8,869 bases of DNA from JACMNW01 sp031413495 (GCA_031413495.1 JANOFE010000070.1:1-8869), one strand, 5' to 3'; positions 1-5,726 are shown, counted from the stretch's first letter. Made by a program: numbers and translations. The notes: generated by a model from the letters alone, not told the origin.

Positions 1-12
1 GTCGTTTGACAT
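1..12 (-). CDS. Start of an unidentified gene, cut by the left edge
   Basis: Only the first four codons (Met-Ser-Asn-Asp) are in the window. The call rests on a strong GGAGG Shine-Dalgarno sequence (complement of 21-25) placed 8 bases before an ATG. The gene would run in the same direction as the NDUFAF6-like gene, about 145 bases downstream of that gene's stop. Nothing can be said about the product. A chance GGAGG-ATG pair is possible. Confidence 0.45.
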
Positions 13-157
13 CGGATGATCCTCCACCGTGGTGAGTATGGGAAGGCGGCACGCAGGCGTCTAGTCCTGTAACTGTATCAGATTTGTGAGCGCTTGGCTG
101 GTGGCGAATTTGGGATCGCCCGCGCCCTGTTACCACCGCCCTGTTACCACCGCCCGG
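13..157. other. Intergenic gap, no gene seen
   Basis: The gap lies between the stop of the NDUFAF6-like gene and the possible start at the left edge. Apart from the GGAGG site and a short tandem repeat next to the stop, I see nothing in it: no convincing promoter pair, hairpin followed by T residues, or RNA gene. Confidence 0.6.
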
Positions 158-164
158 CTACCAG
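123..164. repeat. 14-bp tandem repeat, three units
   Basis: Two identical 14-base units CGCCCTGTTACCAC (123-136 and 137-150) are followed by a third with four changes, CGCCCGGCTACCAG (151-164). A further partial unit starts at 165 (CGCCCGG). The third unit contains the TAG stop of the minus-strand gene, so the array begins inside the coding end and continues beyond it. The unit length is not a multiple of three, but expansion beyond the stop would not change the protein. Confidence 0.85.
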
Positions 165-931
165 CGCCCGGTCAGGCCGCGCCATGCAAGGCCACCCCGG
201 CGGGCAAATTCGGATTGCTGTAGGCGAGCGTCTGTGACGGCGGTGGGGTCTTTAATTGCAAGGGTCAGCAGGGCGCGGGTTTGCCATGCAGGAAACAAGG
301 CGGGCGCGGCGTGGCGGGGAATGATGGCGCGGGTTTTGAGTGCGGTGTTCAAGCGGTTCAGGCCAATTTGGGCAAGGGTTACGATGGCGCTTTCGCTGGG
401 GTCGGGCAAAGGCACCCTGCCCCGCGCGGCAAGGTCCGGCACGGCGCGGAAGTAGTTGGCGAGGGCTGTGGCCCAGCCTGCATCACGGGCGGTTTGTTCA
501 GATGTATCGGGGGCGTCTAGGGATTTTGCCGCAAGCCACATCAGGGCGGCGCCGGTGTCTTCAAGGTAATCGGTCAGGTCGGTTTTGGTCAGAAACGGGT
601 TTTGACCAATATCCCAGCGGCGGGCGGCGATAAGGCGGTCAAGCGTCTGAACGGGCAGGCTTTTGCTGTGGATGACATGATGCAGCGGGCCTGCGACCTC
701 GTGGGCCAAGGCGGCACCGGATGCGGGGGCAGCGACCACATCGCGCCACCATTGCAGGCGCATTTCTGCAATCAGCGGCTCTGCCGTGACCCAAGGCGCG
801 CGGGCAACTTCGAGGTTGAAGGCGTAAAGCGGGAACAGGGTTTCACGCGCCTTTGGTGGGGCGGCCATGGTGGCAATGAACCGGTCGGGATCACCGCGTT
901 CAACAAGGGCGGCACAGGCGGCAATGGTCAC
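158..931 (-). CDS. Squalene/phytoene synthase-fold protein, NDUFAF6-like (257 aa)
   Basis: This belongs to the squalene/phytoene synthase superfamily but is probably not an active prenyl synthase. The N-terminal block (about residues 31-66, including LYAFNLEVAR and EMRLQWWRDVV) matches the short alphaproteobacterial proteins related to the mitochondrial complex I assembly factor NDUFAF6. Where true synthases carry a first Asp-rich motif, this protein has FNLEVAR. Where they carry the second (R-D-x-x-x-D), it reads FRAVPDLAARGR (161-172) and lacks the first Asp. The chosen start is GTG at 931, whose bases overlap the TGA stop of cimA (GTGA). The frame stays open further upstream, but only as cimA read out of frame, and family similarity begins after the GTG. 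A role in respiratory complex assembly is inference from the eukaryotic relative; an unknown lipid role remains possible. It is probably co-transcribed with cimA. Confidence 0.83.
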   Translation of the reverse strand: MTIAACAALVERGDPDRFIATMAAPPKARETLFPLYAFNLEVARAPWVTAEPLIAEMRLQWWRDVVAAPASGAALAHEVAGPLHHVIHSKSLPVQTLDRLIAARRWDIGQNPFLTKTDLTDYLEDTGAALMWLAAKSLDAPDTSEQTARDAGWATALANYFRAVPDLAARGRVPLPDPSESAIVTLAQIGLNRLNTALKTRAIIPRHAAPALFPAWQTRALLTLAIKDPTAVTDARLQQSEFARRGGLAWRGLTGRW

Positions 932-2562
932 GGTTTGACCACATCTGGTTTGCCGACGTCGCGGATGAGTTTCCAGTTGATGGCATCCAGAAGCGCCTCG
1001 AAACTCGCGTCCACGATGTTGGCGGAGACGCCGACGGTGGACCAGCGGCGGCCCATGCTGTCTTCCGAATCGATGATCACGCGGGTGACGGCTTCGGTGC
1101 CGCCCATGGTGATGCGGACCTTGAAATCGACCAGTTTCATGTCGTCGATCACCGCCTGCCATGGGCCGAGGTCTTTGGCCAAGGCTTTGGCGAGCGCATT
1201 AACAGGGCCGCGGTCGGTGCCTTCTTCGTCCATCGATTCGGAGACAGAGAGCATTTTCTTGTCGCCGATTTTGACGACAACGACGGCTTCCGACAGGCTG
1301 ATCATGCGGTTGTATTTGTTTTTGCGACGCTCCACCGTGACGCGGTAGCGTTTCACCTCAAAGAAATTTGGCAGCAGGCCGAGTTCGGCGCGGGCCAGCA
1401 GTTCGAAGGAGGCTTGGGCGGAATCATAAGCATAGCCCTGATCTTCGCGGTCTTTGATCAAGGTCAGGATGCCCGCAAGGCGCGGGTCATTGGCGGTTAC
1501 ATCCAGCCCGGCGGCGACTAGCCGCGCGCGCAGGTTGGACTGGCCGGCTTGATTGGACATCGGGATGATGCGTTGGTTGCCGACGGTTTCGGGCGCGATG
1601 TGTTCGTAGGTGGTGGGGTCTTTGAGGATTGCGCTGGCGTGCAGGCCCGCTTTGTGGGCGAAGGCGGAAGCACCGACGTAAGGGGCCGCGCGGTGGGGGA
1701 CGCGATTCAGGATATCGTCGAGCATCCGGCTGGTGCGGGTGATTGCGCCGAGGGCTTCGGGGGTGACGTTGGTTTGGAAGCGCTCTTTGTAGGGCGATTT
1801 TAGCAGCAGCGTTGGGATCAGGGTGATCAGGTTGGCGTTGCCGCAACGTTCGCCAAGGCCGTTCAGCGTGCCTTGGATCTGGCGCGCACCTGCATCGACG
1901 GCGGCGAGGGAATTGGCAACGGCATTGCCAGTGTCATCGTGGCAATGGATGCCAAGGTGCGTGCCGGGGATGCCGGAGGCGATGACGGCACTGGTGATGC
2001 GGTGGATTTCTGACGGCAGCGTGCCGCCGTTGGTGTCGCAGAGGACGACCCATCTGGCTCCCGCTGCATAGGCGGCGTGGAGGCAGGATAGGGCGTATTC
2101 GGGGTTGGCGTTGTAGCCGTCGAAGAAGTGTTCGGCGTCAAATAATGGCTCGCGGTGTTTGGATTTCAGATGCGCTACGGAGGCGGCGATGGCGTCGCGG
2201 TTTTCATCCAGCGTGACGTTCAGCACGGTTTTGACGTGGAAATCGTGGGTTTTGCCAACGAGGCAGACGGCGGGGGTTTGGGCATCCAGCACGGCGGCCA
2301 GAACATCGTCATTATCCGCCGACCGCCCTACCCGCTTGGTCATGCCGAACGCGGTCATGGTGGCGCGGGTTTTGGGCGGGTTGGCGAAGAATTCTGAATC
2401 GGTCGGGTTGGCACCGGGCCAGCCGCCTTCGATGTAATCGACACCGAGGGCGTCGAGGGCTTCGGCTATTTGGCACTTTTCGAGCGTGGAGAACTGGACG
2501 CCTTGGGTTTGCTGACCATCGCGCAGGGTAGTGTCGAACAGAGAGAGGGGTTCGCGGGTCAT
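928..2562 (-). CDS. cimA: (R)-citramalate synthase (544 aa)
   Basis: The enzyme condenses pyruvate with acetyl-CoA to give (R)-citramalate, the first step of the threonine-independent route to isoleucine, in the cytoplasm. It is a DRE-TIM metallolyase with a LeuA-type C-terminal domain. FDTTLRDGQQ (9-18) supplies the first metal Asp, IHCHDDTGNA (205-214) the HxH metal ligands, GLGERCGNANL (245-255) is a conserved family block, and GASAFAHKAGLHASA (307-321) is characteristic of this branch. The regulatory dimer domain covers about 400-535, where isoleucine feedback is expected. Length is normal for the family. The ATG at 2562 was preferred to a GTG 14 codons upstream because homology begins at once after it; neither start has a good Shine-Dalgarno. 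A homocitrate or isopropylmalate synthase is less likely given the motif set. The gene lies 100 bases after cysS and overlaps the next gene by four bases. Confidence 0.93.
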   Translation of the reverse strand: MTREPLSLFDTTLRDGQQTQGVQFSTLEKCQIAEALDALGVDYIEGGWPGANPTDSEFFANPPKTRATMTAFGMTKRVGRSADNDDVLAAVLDAQTPAVCLVGKTHDFHVKTVLNVTLDENRDAIAASVAHLKSKHREPLFDAEHFFDGYNANPEYALSCLHAAYAAGARWVVLCDTNGGTLPSEIHRITSAVIASGIPGTHLGIHCHDDTGNAVANSLAAVDAGARQIQGTLNGLGERCGNANLITLIPTLLLKSPYKERFQTNVTPEALGAITRTSRMLDDILNRVPHRAAPYVGASAFAHKAGLHASAILKDPTTYEHIAPETVGNQRIIPMSNQAGQSNLRARLVAAGLDVTANDPRLAGILTLIKDREDQGYAYDSAQASFELLARAELGLLPNFFEVKRYRVTVERRKNKYNRMISLSEAVVVVKIGDKKMLSVSESMDEEGTDRGPVNALAKALAKDLGPWQAVIDDMKLVDFKVRITMGGTEAVTRVIIDSEDSMGRRWSTVGVSANIVDASFEALLDAINWKLIRDVGKPDVVKP

Positions 2563-2581
2563 TTGACGGGTCCAATATGAG

Positions 2582-2612
2582 TGTCCCACAAGGGGACATG
2601 ACACGGTGTCAT
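2582..2612 (-). promoter_or_regulatory. Two adjacent inverted repeats in the cimA leader
   Basis: ATGACAC-G-GTGTCAT (2598-2612) is a perfect 7-bp inverted repeat with a one-base centre. It abuts a second repeat, TGTCCC-ACAAG-GGGACA (2582-2598), sharing one base. Both lie between the putative cimA promoter and the cimA start. They could be an operator or RNA hairpins in the 5' leader. No T-rich run follows, so an intrinsic terminator is unlikely. I do not recognise the motif as a known regulator's site. Confidence 0.5.
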
Positions 2613-2637
2613 TGATTTCCGGGGCTTGGATCGGTCA

Positions 2638-2666
2638 ATTATATACTTATCAAACAATAGGGTCAT
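2638..2666 (-). promoter_or_regulatory. Sigma70-like promoter for cimA
   Basis: On the minus strand a perfect -10 box TATAAT (complement of 2638-2643) lies 17 bases after ATGACC (2661-2666), which matches the -35 consensus at 4 of 6 positions. The -35 overlaps the TGA stop of cysS. Transcription would begin near 2630, leaving a leader of roughly 65-70 bases before cimA. This suggests that cimA and the NDUFAF6-like gene can be expressed independently of cysS. The patch is notably AT-rich for this genome, so a chance match is possible. Confidence 0.5.
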
Positions 2667-4120
2667 GAGAGCAATTTCTCGGCTCGCAGTGCGTCGTAGT
2701 TATGTTCCAGTTTTGCCAATGCTTGCTGACCATTTTCACCTTTAAGGACTTCCAGCCTCACTCCAACTTCCAATGCCTGCAGCTTAAACCGGTCCGCTTG
2801 CTCAAAGTCTCCAGAAGCCCGCAATCCAAACCATCGCCTAGCGATTGCATTCGCCACACTATGGTCTGTTTCTGTCTTTGGGCCCCAACCTATCGACCCT
2901 GTTGAAACTTGAACTTGGGGCAAACCGAGCAAATCCATCGAAGCGCGCAAAACACCTGCATCACCAATTCCATGAGCCACAGCGTTGCGTAGTCGACGCA
3001 ATTCGGAAATTGCTTGAGCGGTGTTCAAGTCGTCGCATAAAGCATTTACGATTGACTGGTCTGGTTTGGTAGGACTTACGCTTTTGACCAAATTCAGCAG
3101 CTCAATTAATTCTTTACGCCCCTGCTCTGCTTTCTCAACAGTCCAGTCTATTGGTTTTCGATAGTGTGTGCCGAGCAATACAAACCTAATAAGAGAACCG
3201 GGATATCCTTTTTCAATTAGCTCCCTCACGGTAAAGAAGTTCCCCAAGCTCTTGGACATCTTCTTGCCCTCCACCTGCAGCATCTCGTTGTGCATCCAGA
3301 CGTTGGCAAAGCCGCCGTGGGGGTGGGCGCAGGTGCTTTGGGCCAGTTCGTTTTCGTGGTGGGGGAATTGCAGGTCTAGGCCGCCGCCGTGGATGTCGAA
3401 ATGGTCGCCCAGCAATTCATCCGCCATGGCGGAGCATTCGATGTGCCAGCCGGGGCGGCCCCGGCCCCAGGGACTGTCCCATCCGGGTTGGTCGGCGTCG
3501 GACGGTTTCCAGAGGACGAAATCCATCGGGTCTTCTTTGAATGGAGCTATTTCCACCCGTGCGCCTGCGATCATGTCGTCGATGGAGCGGCCGGAGAGTT
3601 TGCCGTAGTCTTTGTAGGAGCGGACGCGGAATAGGGCATGGCCGTCTTTGGCATAGGCGTGGCCTTTGGCAATCAAGTCTTCGATCATTGCCACCATGGG
3701 GGCGATGTATTCGGTCGCACGGGGGGCGGCGCGGTCGGTGACCTCGCCTTTGATGCTGGGGCGAAGCGCACCCAGCGCGTCCATATCGGCGTGATACCAG
3801 CTGATGGTTTCTTCGGTGCGTCCTGCAATCAGGTCTTCCAGCGTACCGGGTGAACCGGCGCGTTGGCGGCGCAGGGCCTCGGCGTTGATCTTGTCATCCA
3901 CGTCGGTGAAATTGCGCACGTAGGTGACGTGACCCTCGCCATAAACATGGCGCAGCAGGCGGTAAAGGACGTCGAACACCACCACGGGGCGGGCGTTGCC
4001 AAGGTGGGCGCGGTCGTAGACGGTGGGGCCGCAGACATACATGCGCACGTTTTTGTCGTCGATCGGGGTGAAGACCTCTTTCGCGCGCGTCTTGGTGTTG
4101 TGCAGTTTGATCGTGGTCAT
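2663..4120 (-). CDS. cysS: Cysteine--tRNA ligase (485 aa)
   Basis: It charges tRNA-Cys with cysteine in the cytoplasm, as a class I synthetase. The HIGH box appears as HLGN (39-42, in DRAHLGNARP), a variant known in alphaproteobacteria. KMSKS is at 287-291. The catalytic zinc ligands are Cys30, Cys229, His254 and Glu258 (in FPHHENE), matching the E. coli C/C/H/E set. Length is close to the usual 460-500. The start fits the family N-terminus (MTTIKLHNTKTR), though no strong Shine-Dalgarno precedes it. Base composition is split: codons after about residue 287 (below about 3260) are near 47% GC by hand count, against about 63% in the catalytic half. The frame is intact and both halves look functional. 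This suggests replacement of the tRNA-binding C-terminal part by recombination. The gene stands between a VOC gene and cimA, all on the same strand. Confidence 0.97.
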   Translation of the reverse strand: MTTIKLHNTKTRAKEVFTPIDDKNVRMYVCGPTVYDRAHLGNARPVVVFDVLYRLLRHVYGEGHVTYVRNFTDVDDKINAEALRRQRAGSPGTLEDLIAGRTEETISWYHADMDALGALRPSIKGEVTDRAAPRATEYIAPMVAMIEDLIAKGHAYAKDGHALFRVRSYKDYGKLSGRSIDDMIAGARVEIAPFKEDPMDFVLWKPSDADQPGWDSPWGRGRPGWHIECSAMADELLGDHFDIHGGGLDLQFPHHENELAQSTCAHPHGGFANVWMHNEMLQVEGKKMSKSLGNFFTVRELIEKGYPGSLIRFVLLGTHYRKPIDWTVEKAEQGRKELIELLNLVKSVSPTKPDQSIVNALCDDLNTAQAISELRRLRNAVAHGIGDAGVLRASMDLLGLPQVQVSTGSIGWGPKTETDHSVANAIARRWFGLRASGDFEQADRFKLQALEVGVRLEVLKGENGQQALAKLEHNYDALRAEKLLS

Positions 4121-4140
4121 GTGTCTAACCCAAATAAAGC

Positions 4141-4229
4141 GACGTCCGAATAAAACAACGCAGCGGTCCCGCGCGGGTTTAACAACTTCGTCTTTCTTTG
4201 GGAAATGGAAGATGGGCCCGCGTGACGTC
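4141..4229 (-). promoter_or_regulatory. Nested complementary segments in the cysS leader
   Basis: In minus-strand order the segments are GACGTC (4229-4224), CGCGGG (4222-4217), CCCGCG (4177-4172) and GACGTC (4146-4141). The outer two can pair with each other and the inner two can pair inside them. The CCCGCG copy is also part of the 10-bp palindrome CCCGCGCGGG (4168-4177), which offers a competing pairing. A T-rich run lies between the inner and outer right arms. Mutually exclusive folds of this kind are typical of attenuators, but GC-rich DNA gives such matches by chance. Confidence 0.3.
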
Positions 4230-4231
4230 TG

Positions 4232-4276
4232 TCAGCAGGTAATGCAGCAGATGATTGCGATGCCCATGTTCTTCAT
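4232..4276 (-). CDS. Possible 14-residue Cys-rich leader peptide ahead of cysS
   Basis: The reading frame is ATG to TGA, encoding MKNMGIAIICCITC. Three of the last five residues are Cys (all TGC codons), and it lies about 110 bases upstream of the cysteinyl-tRNA synthetase start, on the same strand. Cys-rich leader peptides are known to sense cysteine supply in mycobacteria, so the position is suggestive. Against it, there is no Shine-Dalgarno before the ATG and the frame is open further upstream without another start, so translation is unproven and the Cys codons may be chance. Confidence 0.25.
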   Translation of the reverse strand: MKNMGIAIICCITC

Positions 4277-4279
4277 GCG

Positions 4280-4309
4280 CAATGGGCTAGCATAGCTGGC
4301 GGCCCATTG
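4280..4309. repeat. 8-bp perfect inverted repeat after the VOC gene
   Basis: CAATGGGC (4280-4287) and GCCCATTG (4302-4309) are perfect complements separated by 14 bases. They lie 16 bases beyond the VOC stop codon in its direction of transcription. They could form a hairpin protecting or ending the VOC transcript. No T-rich run follows on either strand, so a classical intrinsic terminator is not supported. Confidence 0.5.
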
Positions 4310-4325
4310 GCAAGTCTTGTTGCTG

Positions 4326-4706
4326 TCAGGCGTAACTGACCGCTTCATACTCGATGCCGTCGGTATCATTGAAATAGAACCGACGACCCGGTTCATAGTT
4401 GGCGTGGGAATAGACCGGCAAGCCCTCGGTCTTGATCCGCTGCTCAAGCGCGTCAAGATCATCAACCACGATGGCGATGTGGTTTAGACCACCAAAGGTT
4501 TCATAAGAAATGTCGGGTTTTGATTGCGCCCCGGGCCCGCGATAGAGGGCAATGTATTGGTCTTTGCTTCCGACATGCACTGTGTGGCCGCCATGGATTG
4601 ATGCGCCTTGCCAGCGAATATCCCAGCCAAACAGGCGGCCGTACATGGCGGCGGTGGCCCCGGGGTCAGATACGGTTACGTTCACGTGTTCCAATTTTAC
4701 CGACAT
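4326..4706 (-). CDS. VOC-family (glyoxalase/bleomycin-resistance fold) protein (126 aa)
   Basis: This is a single compact vicinal-oxygen-chelate unit with two beta-alpha-beta-beta-beta modules: KLEHVNVTVSDP (4-15) opens the first and GLNHIAIVVDDLDALEQR (73-90) the second. The C-terminal FNDTDGIEYEAV (112-123) corresponds to the usual DPDG...E motif. Likely metal ligands are His7, His76 and Glu121; I see no clear second ligand in the first module. The family includes glyoxalase I, dioxygenases and drug-binding proteins, and the substrate cannot be read here. The start at 4706 is fixed by a strong AAGGAG Shine-Dalgarno (complement of 4714-4719) seven bases upstream; a longer frame to 4757 would cross the control region. 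It is divergent from soxR, which makes it a likely SoxR target and hints at a role in resistance to redox-active or electrophilic compounds. Confidence 0.88.
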   Translation of the reverse strand: MSVKLEHVNVTVSDPGATAAMYGRLFGWDIRWQGASIHGGHTVHVGSKDQYIALYRGPGAQSKPDISYETFGGLNHIAIVVDDLDALEQRIKTEGLPVYSHANYEPGRRFYFNDTDGIEYEAVSYA

Positions 4707-4736
4707 CAGATGTCTCCTTGAGTTGATCCGGCGTTC

Positions 4737-4767
4737 TTTGTAGAATCTACAGTGCACTTTAGATCAA
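4737..4767 (-). promoter_or_regulatory. Possible SoxR/MerR-type promoter of the VOC gene
   Basis: On the minus strand TTGATC (complement of 4762-4767) and TACAAA (4737-4742) are separated by exactly 19 bases. Both match consensus boxes at 4 of 6 positions. Over-long 19-20-bp spacers carrying a dyad are the hallmark of promoters activated by MerR-family proteins, including soxS under SoxR. Transcription would begin near 4730, giving a short leader before the VOC start. Confidence 0.35.
4745..4764. promoter_or_regulatory. 20-bp dyad between soxR and the VOC gene (candidate SoxR operator)
   Basis: ATCTACAGTG followed by CACTTTAGAT forms an inverted repeat with 9 of 10 pairs matching and no central spacer. 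Its centre is 2.5 bases from the middle of the 19-bp spacer of the proposed VOC promoter. It does not match the enteric SoxR box CCTCAAG-N4-CTTGAGG; only the single half-site CTTGAG occurs nearby (4718-4723). An overlapping TGTAGA-A-TCTACA repeat sits at 4739-4751. Confidence 0.45.
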
Positions 4768-4779
4768 GAGGTATTTTTC

Positions 4780-5241
4780 ATGCCACGCGGTGGGTTGGCG
4801 ATTGGCGATTTGGCGGCGCGGACCGGGTTGTCGGTGCCGGCGATCCGGCATTACGAGACGTTGGGGTTGTTGGCGCCATTGCGCAACACGGGCGGGCATC
4901 GGCGCTATGACAAGTCGGATATCCGGCGGTTGAGTTTCGTGATGATTGCGCAGTCGTTGGGGTTTCCCTTGGCGCAATTGGCGGGCGTGCTTGCGGGGTT
5001 GCCGCAGGGGCGAGCGCCGAACCGAGGTGACTGGGCCGCGATTGGGGCAGAGTTTCGAGGCGAGATCAATGCGCGAATTACGGCGTTGGAAACGTTACGG
5101 GACAAGCTGGACGGGTGTATTGGCTGTGGATGTCTGTCGCTTGACACCTGTGCGCTATGGAACCCCGCAGACCGGGCCCGGCGCTATGGCACCGGGCCGC
5201 GGTATTTGATGGGGGATAGATCGGACGCTCCGGGCGGCTAG
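4780..5241 (+). CDS. soxR: Redox-sensing transcriptional activator SoxR (153 aa)
   Basis: This is a MerR-family dimeric regulator. The N-terminal winged helix-turn-helix covers about residues 6-75 (IGDLAARTGLSVPAIRHYE and RNTGGHRRY), followed by a dimer helix to about 110. The C-terminal loop CIGCGCLSLDTC holds Cys113, Cys116, Cys118 and Cys124 in the exact CX2CXCX5C spacing that binds the [2Fe-2S] cluster of E. coli SoxR. The flanking DGC and LWNPADR also agree. Oxidation of the cluster, often by redox-cycling drugs, switches SoxR to an activating state. Length (153 against 154 in E. coli) is normal. The ATG at 4780 has an AGAGG site eight bases upstream. No soxS-like gene is present, so direct activation of neighbours such as the divergent VOC gene is the likely mode. 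Its TAG stop lies in the same CTAG as the stop of the convergent membrane-protein gene. Confidence 0.95.
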   Translation: MPRGGLAIGDLAARTGLSVPAIRHYETLGLLAPLRNTGGHRRYDKSDIRRLSFVMIAQSLGFPLAQLAGVLAGLPQGRAPNRGDWAAIGAEFRGEINARITALETLRDKLDGCIGCGCLSLDTCALWNPADRARRYGTGPRYLMGDRSDAPGG

Positions 5242-5726
5242 ACTGCAGCGCCCAAGTTGCGCGGTAGGCCATCGCGCCAGCGCACGACCATGGCGGCCAC
5301 GATGGCGAACAGCACATGGCCCGTAAGGGCTATCCATGTGATGCCTGTGAAACCCAGGAATGCAGGCTGGCCTGCGATCAGGCTTGCCATGATGTAAAGC
5401 GCGAAAATCCACAGGCCGATGCCATAGATCACTGCGACGACAAGCCAGTTCAGGTCGGGGGTGATGCGGCGGGCCAGGGGTTCGGCGATGAACATCCAGC
5501 CAAACGGATAGGCGATCATGCCTGCGATATAATGCAGCAGGTTGGCACCGGGGCCATAGGTTTCGCCAAACACGGCCTTGATCACGCTATTGGCCAATGG
5601 CACCGGGGCAAGGTTTGCAAAGCCCAGCATAGGGGAAAGGCTTTGGCCGAAATAGTCAAAGGCCACGGTGGCAACTGCCCCGGCCAAGATCATTGTCCAA
5701 AGTGTGTATCCATTCAGTGCGCGCAT
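5238..5726 (-). CDS. Uncharacterised four-helix membrane protein (162 aa)
   Basis: I do not recognise the family. Four hydrophobic stretches suggest membrane segments at about 9-27, 62-81, 93-118 and 122-148. There is no cleavable signal with a processing site, and the ends are short and polar. Features that could help a search are GANLLHYIAGMIAYPFGW (60-77), IYGIGLWIFALYIMA (100-114) and FLGFTGITWIALTGHVLFA (123-141). Histidines at 65 and 137 sit in or next to the second and fourth segments; whether they bind anything is unknown. The ATG at 5726 was chosen because AGGGA (complement of 5734-5738) precedes it by seven bases. The frame extends to 5885 but with non-membrane sequence that covers the start of the divergent gene. 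The gene is convergent with soxR and divergent from the MmcQ/YjbR-like gene. A link to redox stress is only suggested by position. Confidence 0.8.
   Translation of the reverse strand: MRALNGYTLWTMILAGAVATVAFDYFGQSLSPMLGFANLAPVPLANSVIKAVFGETYGPGANLLHYIAGMIAYPFGWMFIAEPLARRITPDLNWLVVAVIYGIGLWIFALYIMASLIAGQPAFLGFTGITWIALTGHVLFAIVAAMVVRWRDGLPRNLGAAV

Larger units (their letters stand above)
4121..4325 (-). other. 205-base gap upstream of cysS
   Basis: The gap holds no RNA gene that I can recognise. In minus-strand order it contains an 8-bp inverted repeat, a 14-codon frame rich in Cys at its end, a set of nested complementary segments, and a T-rich run (TTGTTTTATT, complement of 4149-4158) about 28 bases before the cysS ATG. 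No convincing -35/-10 pair is visible, so the cysS promoter is not placed. The length and structure are consistent with a regulated cysS leader, but this is inference. Confidence 0.5.

Noticed and set aside
123..178. The 14-bp repeat as a CRISPR array.
   Set aside because: The units are short and directly adjacent with no spacers.
932..1162. N-terminal extension of the NDUFAF6-like gene upstream of its GTG.
   Set aside because: The extension is low-complexity Arg/His/Gly sequence from reading cimA out of frame. The GTGA overlap and start of family similarity fix the start at 931.
602..1348. A 248-codon open frame on the plus strand.
   Set aside because: It is antisense to the NDUFAF6-like gene and cimA, shows no family resemblance and has a composition typical of GC-rich shadow frames. 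The minus-strand genes there are unambiguous.
2563..2604. A GTG at 2604 as the cimA start.
   Set aside because: It would add 14 residues outside the family N-terminus and include the inverted repeats in the coding region, with no better ribosome site.
4168..4177. CCCGCGCGGG as an intrinsic terminator hairpin.
   Set aside because: A palindrome without a central spacer cannot form a stable hairpin by itself. It may act only through pairing with other segments.
4121..4325. A tRNA or other known RNA gene in the gap upstream of cysS.
   Set aside because: No cloverleaf, T-loop (GTTCRA) or CCA end can be found. Only short inverted repeats are present.
4780..5241. The MerR-family protein as a metal regulator (CueR/ZntR type).
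   Set aside because: The CX2CXCX5C motif with flanking DGC and NPADR is the SoxR cluster site and does not fit the metal-binding loops of CueR or ZntR.
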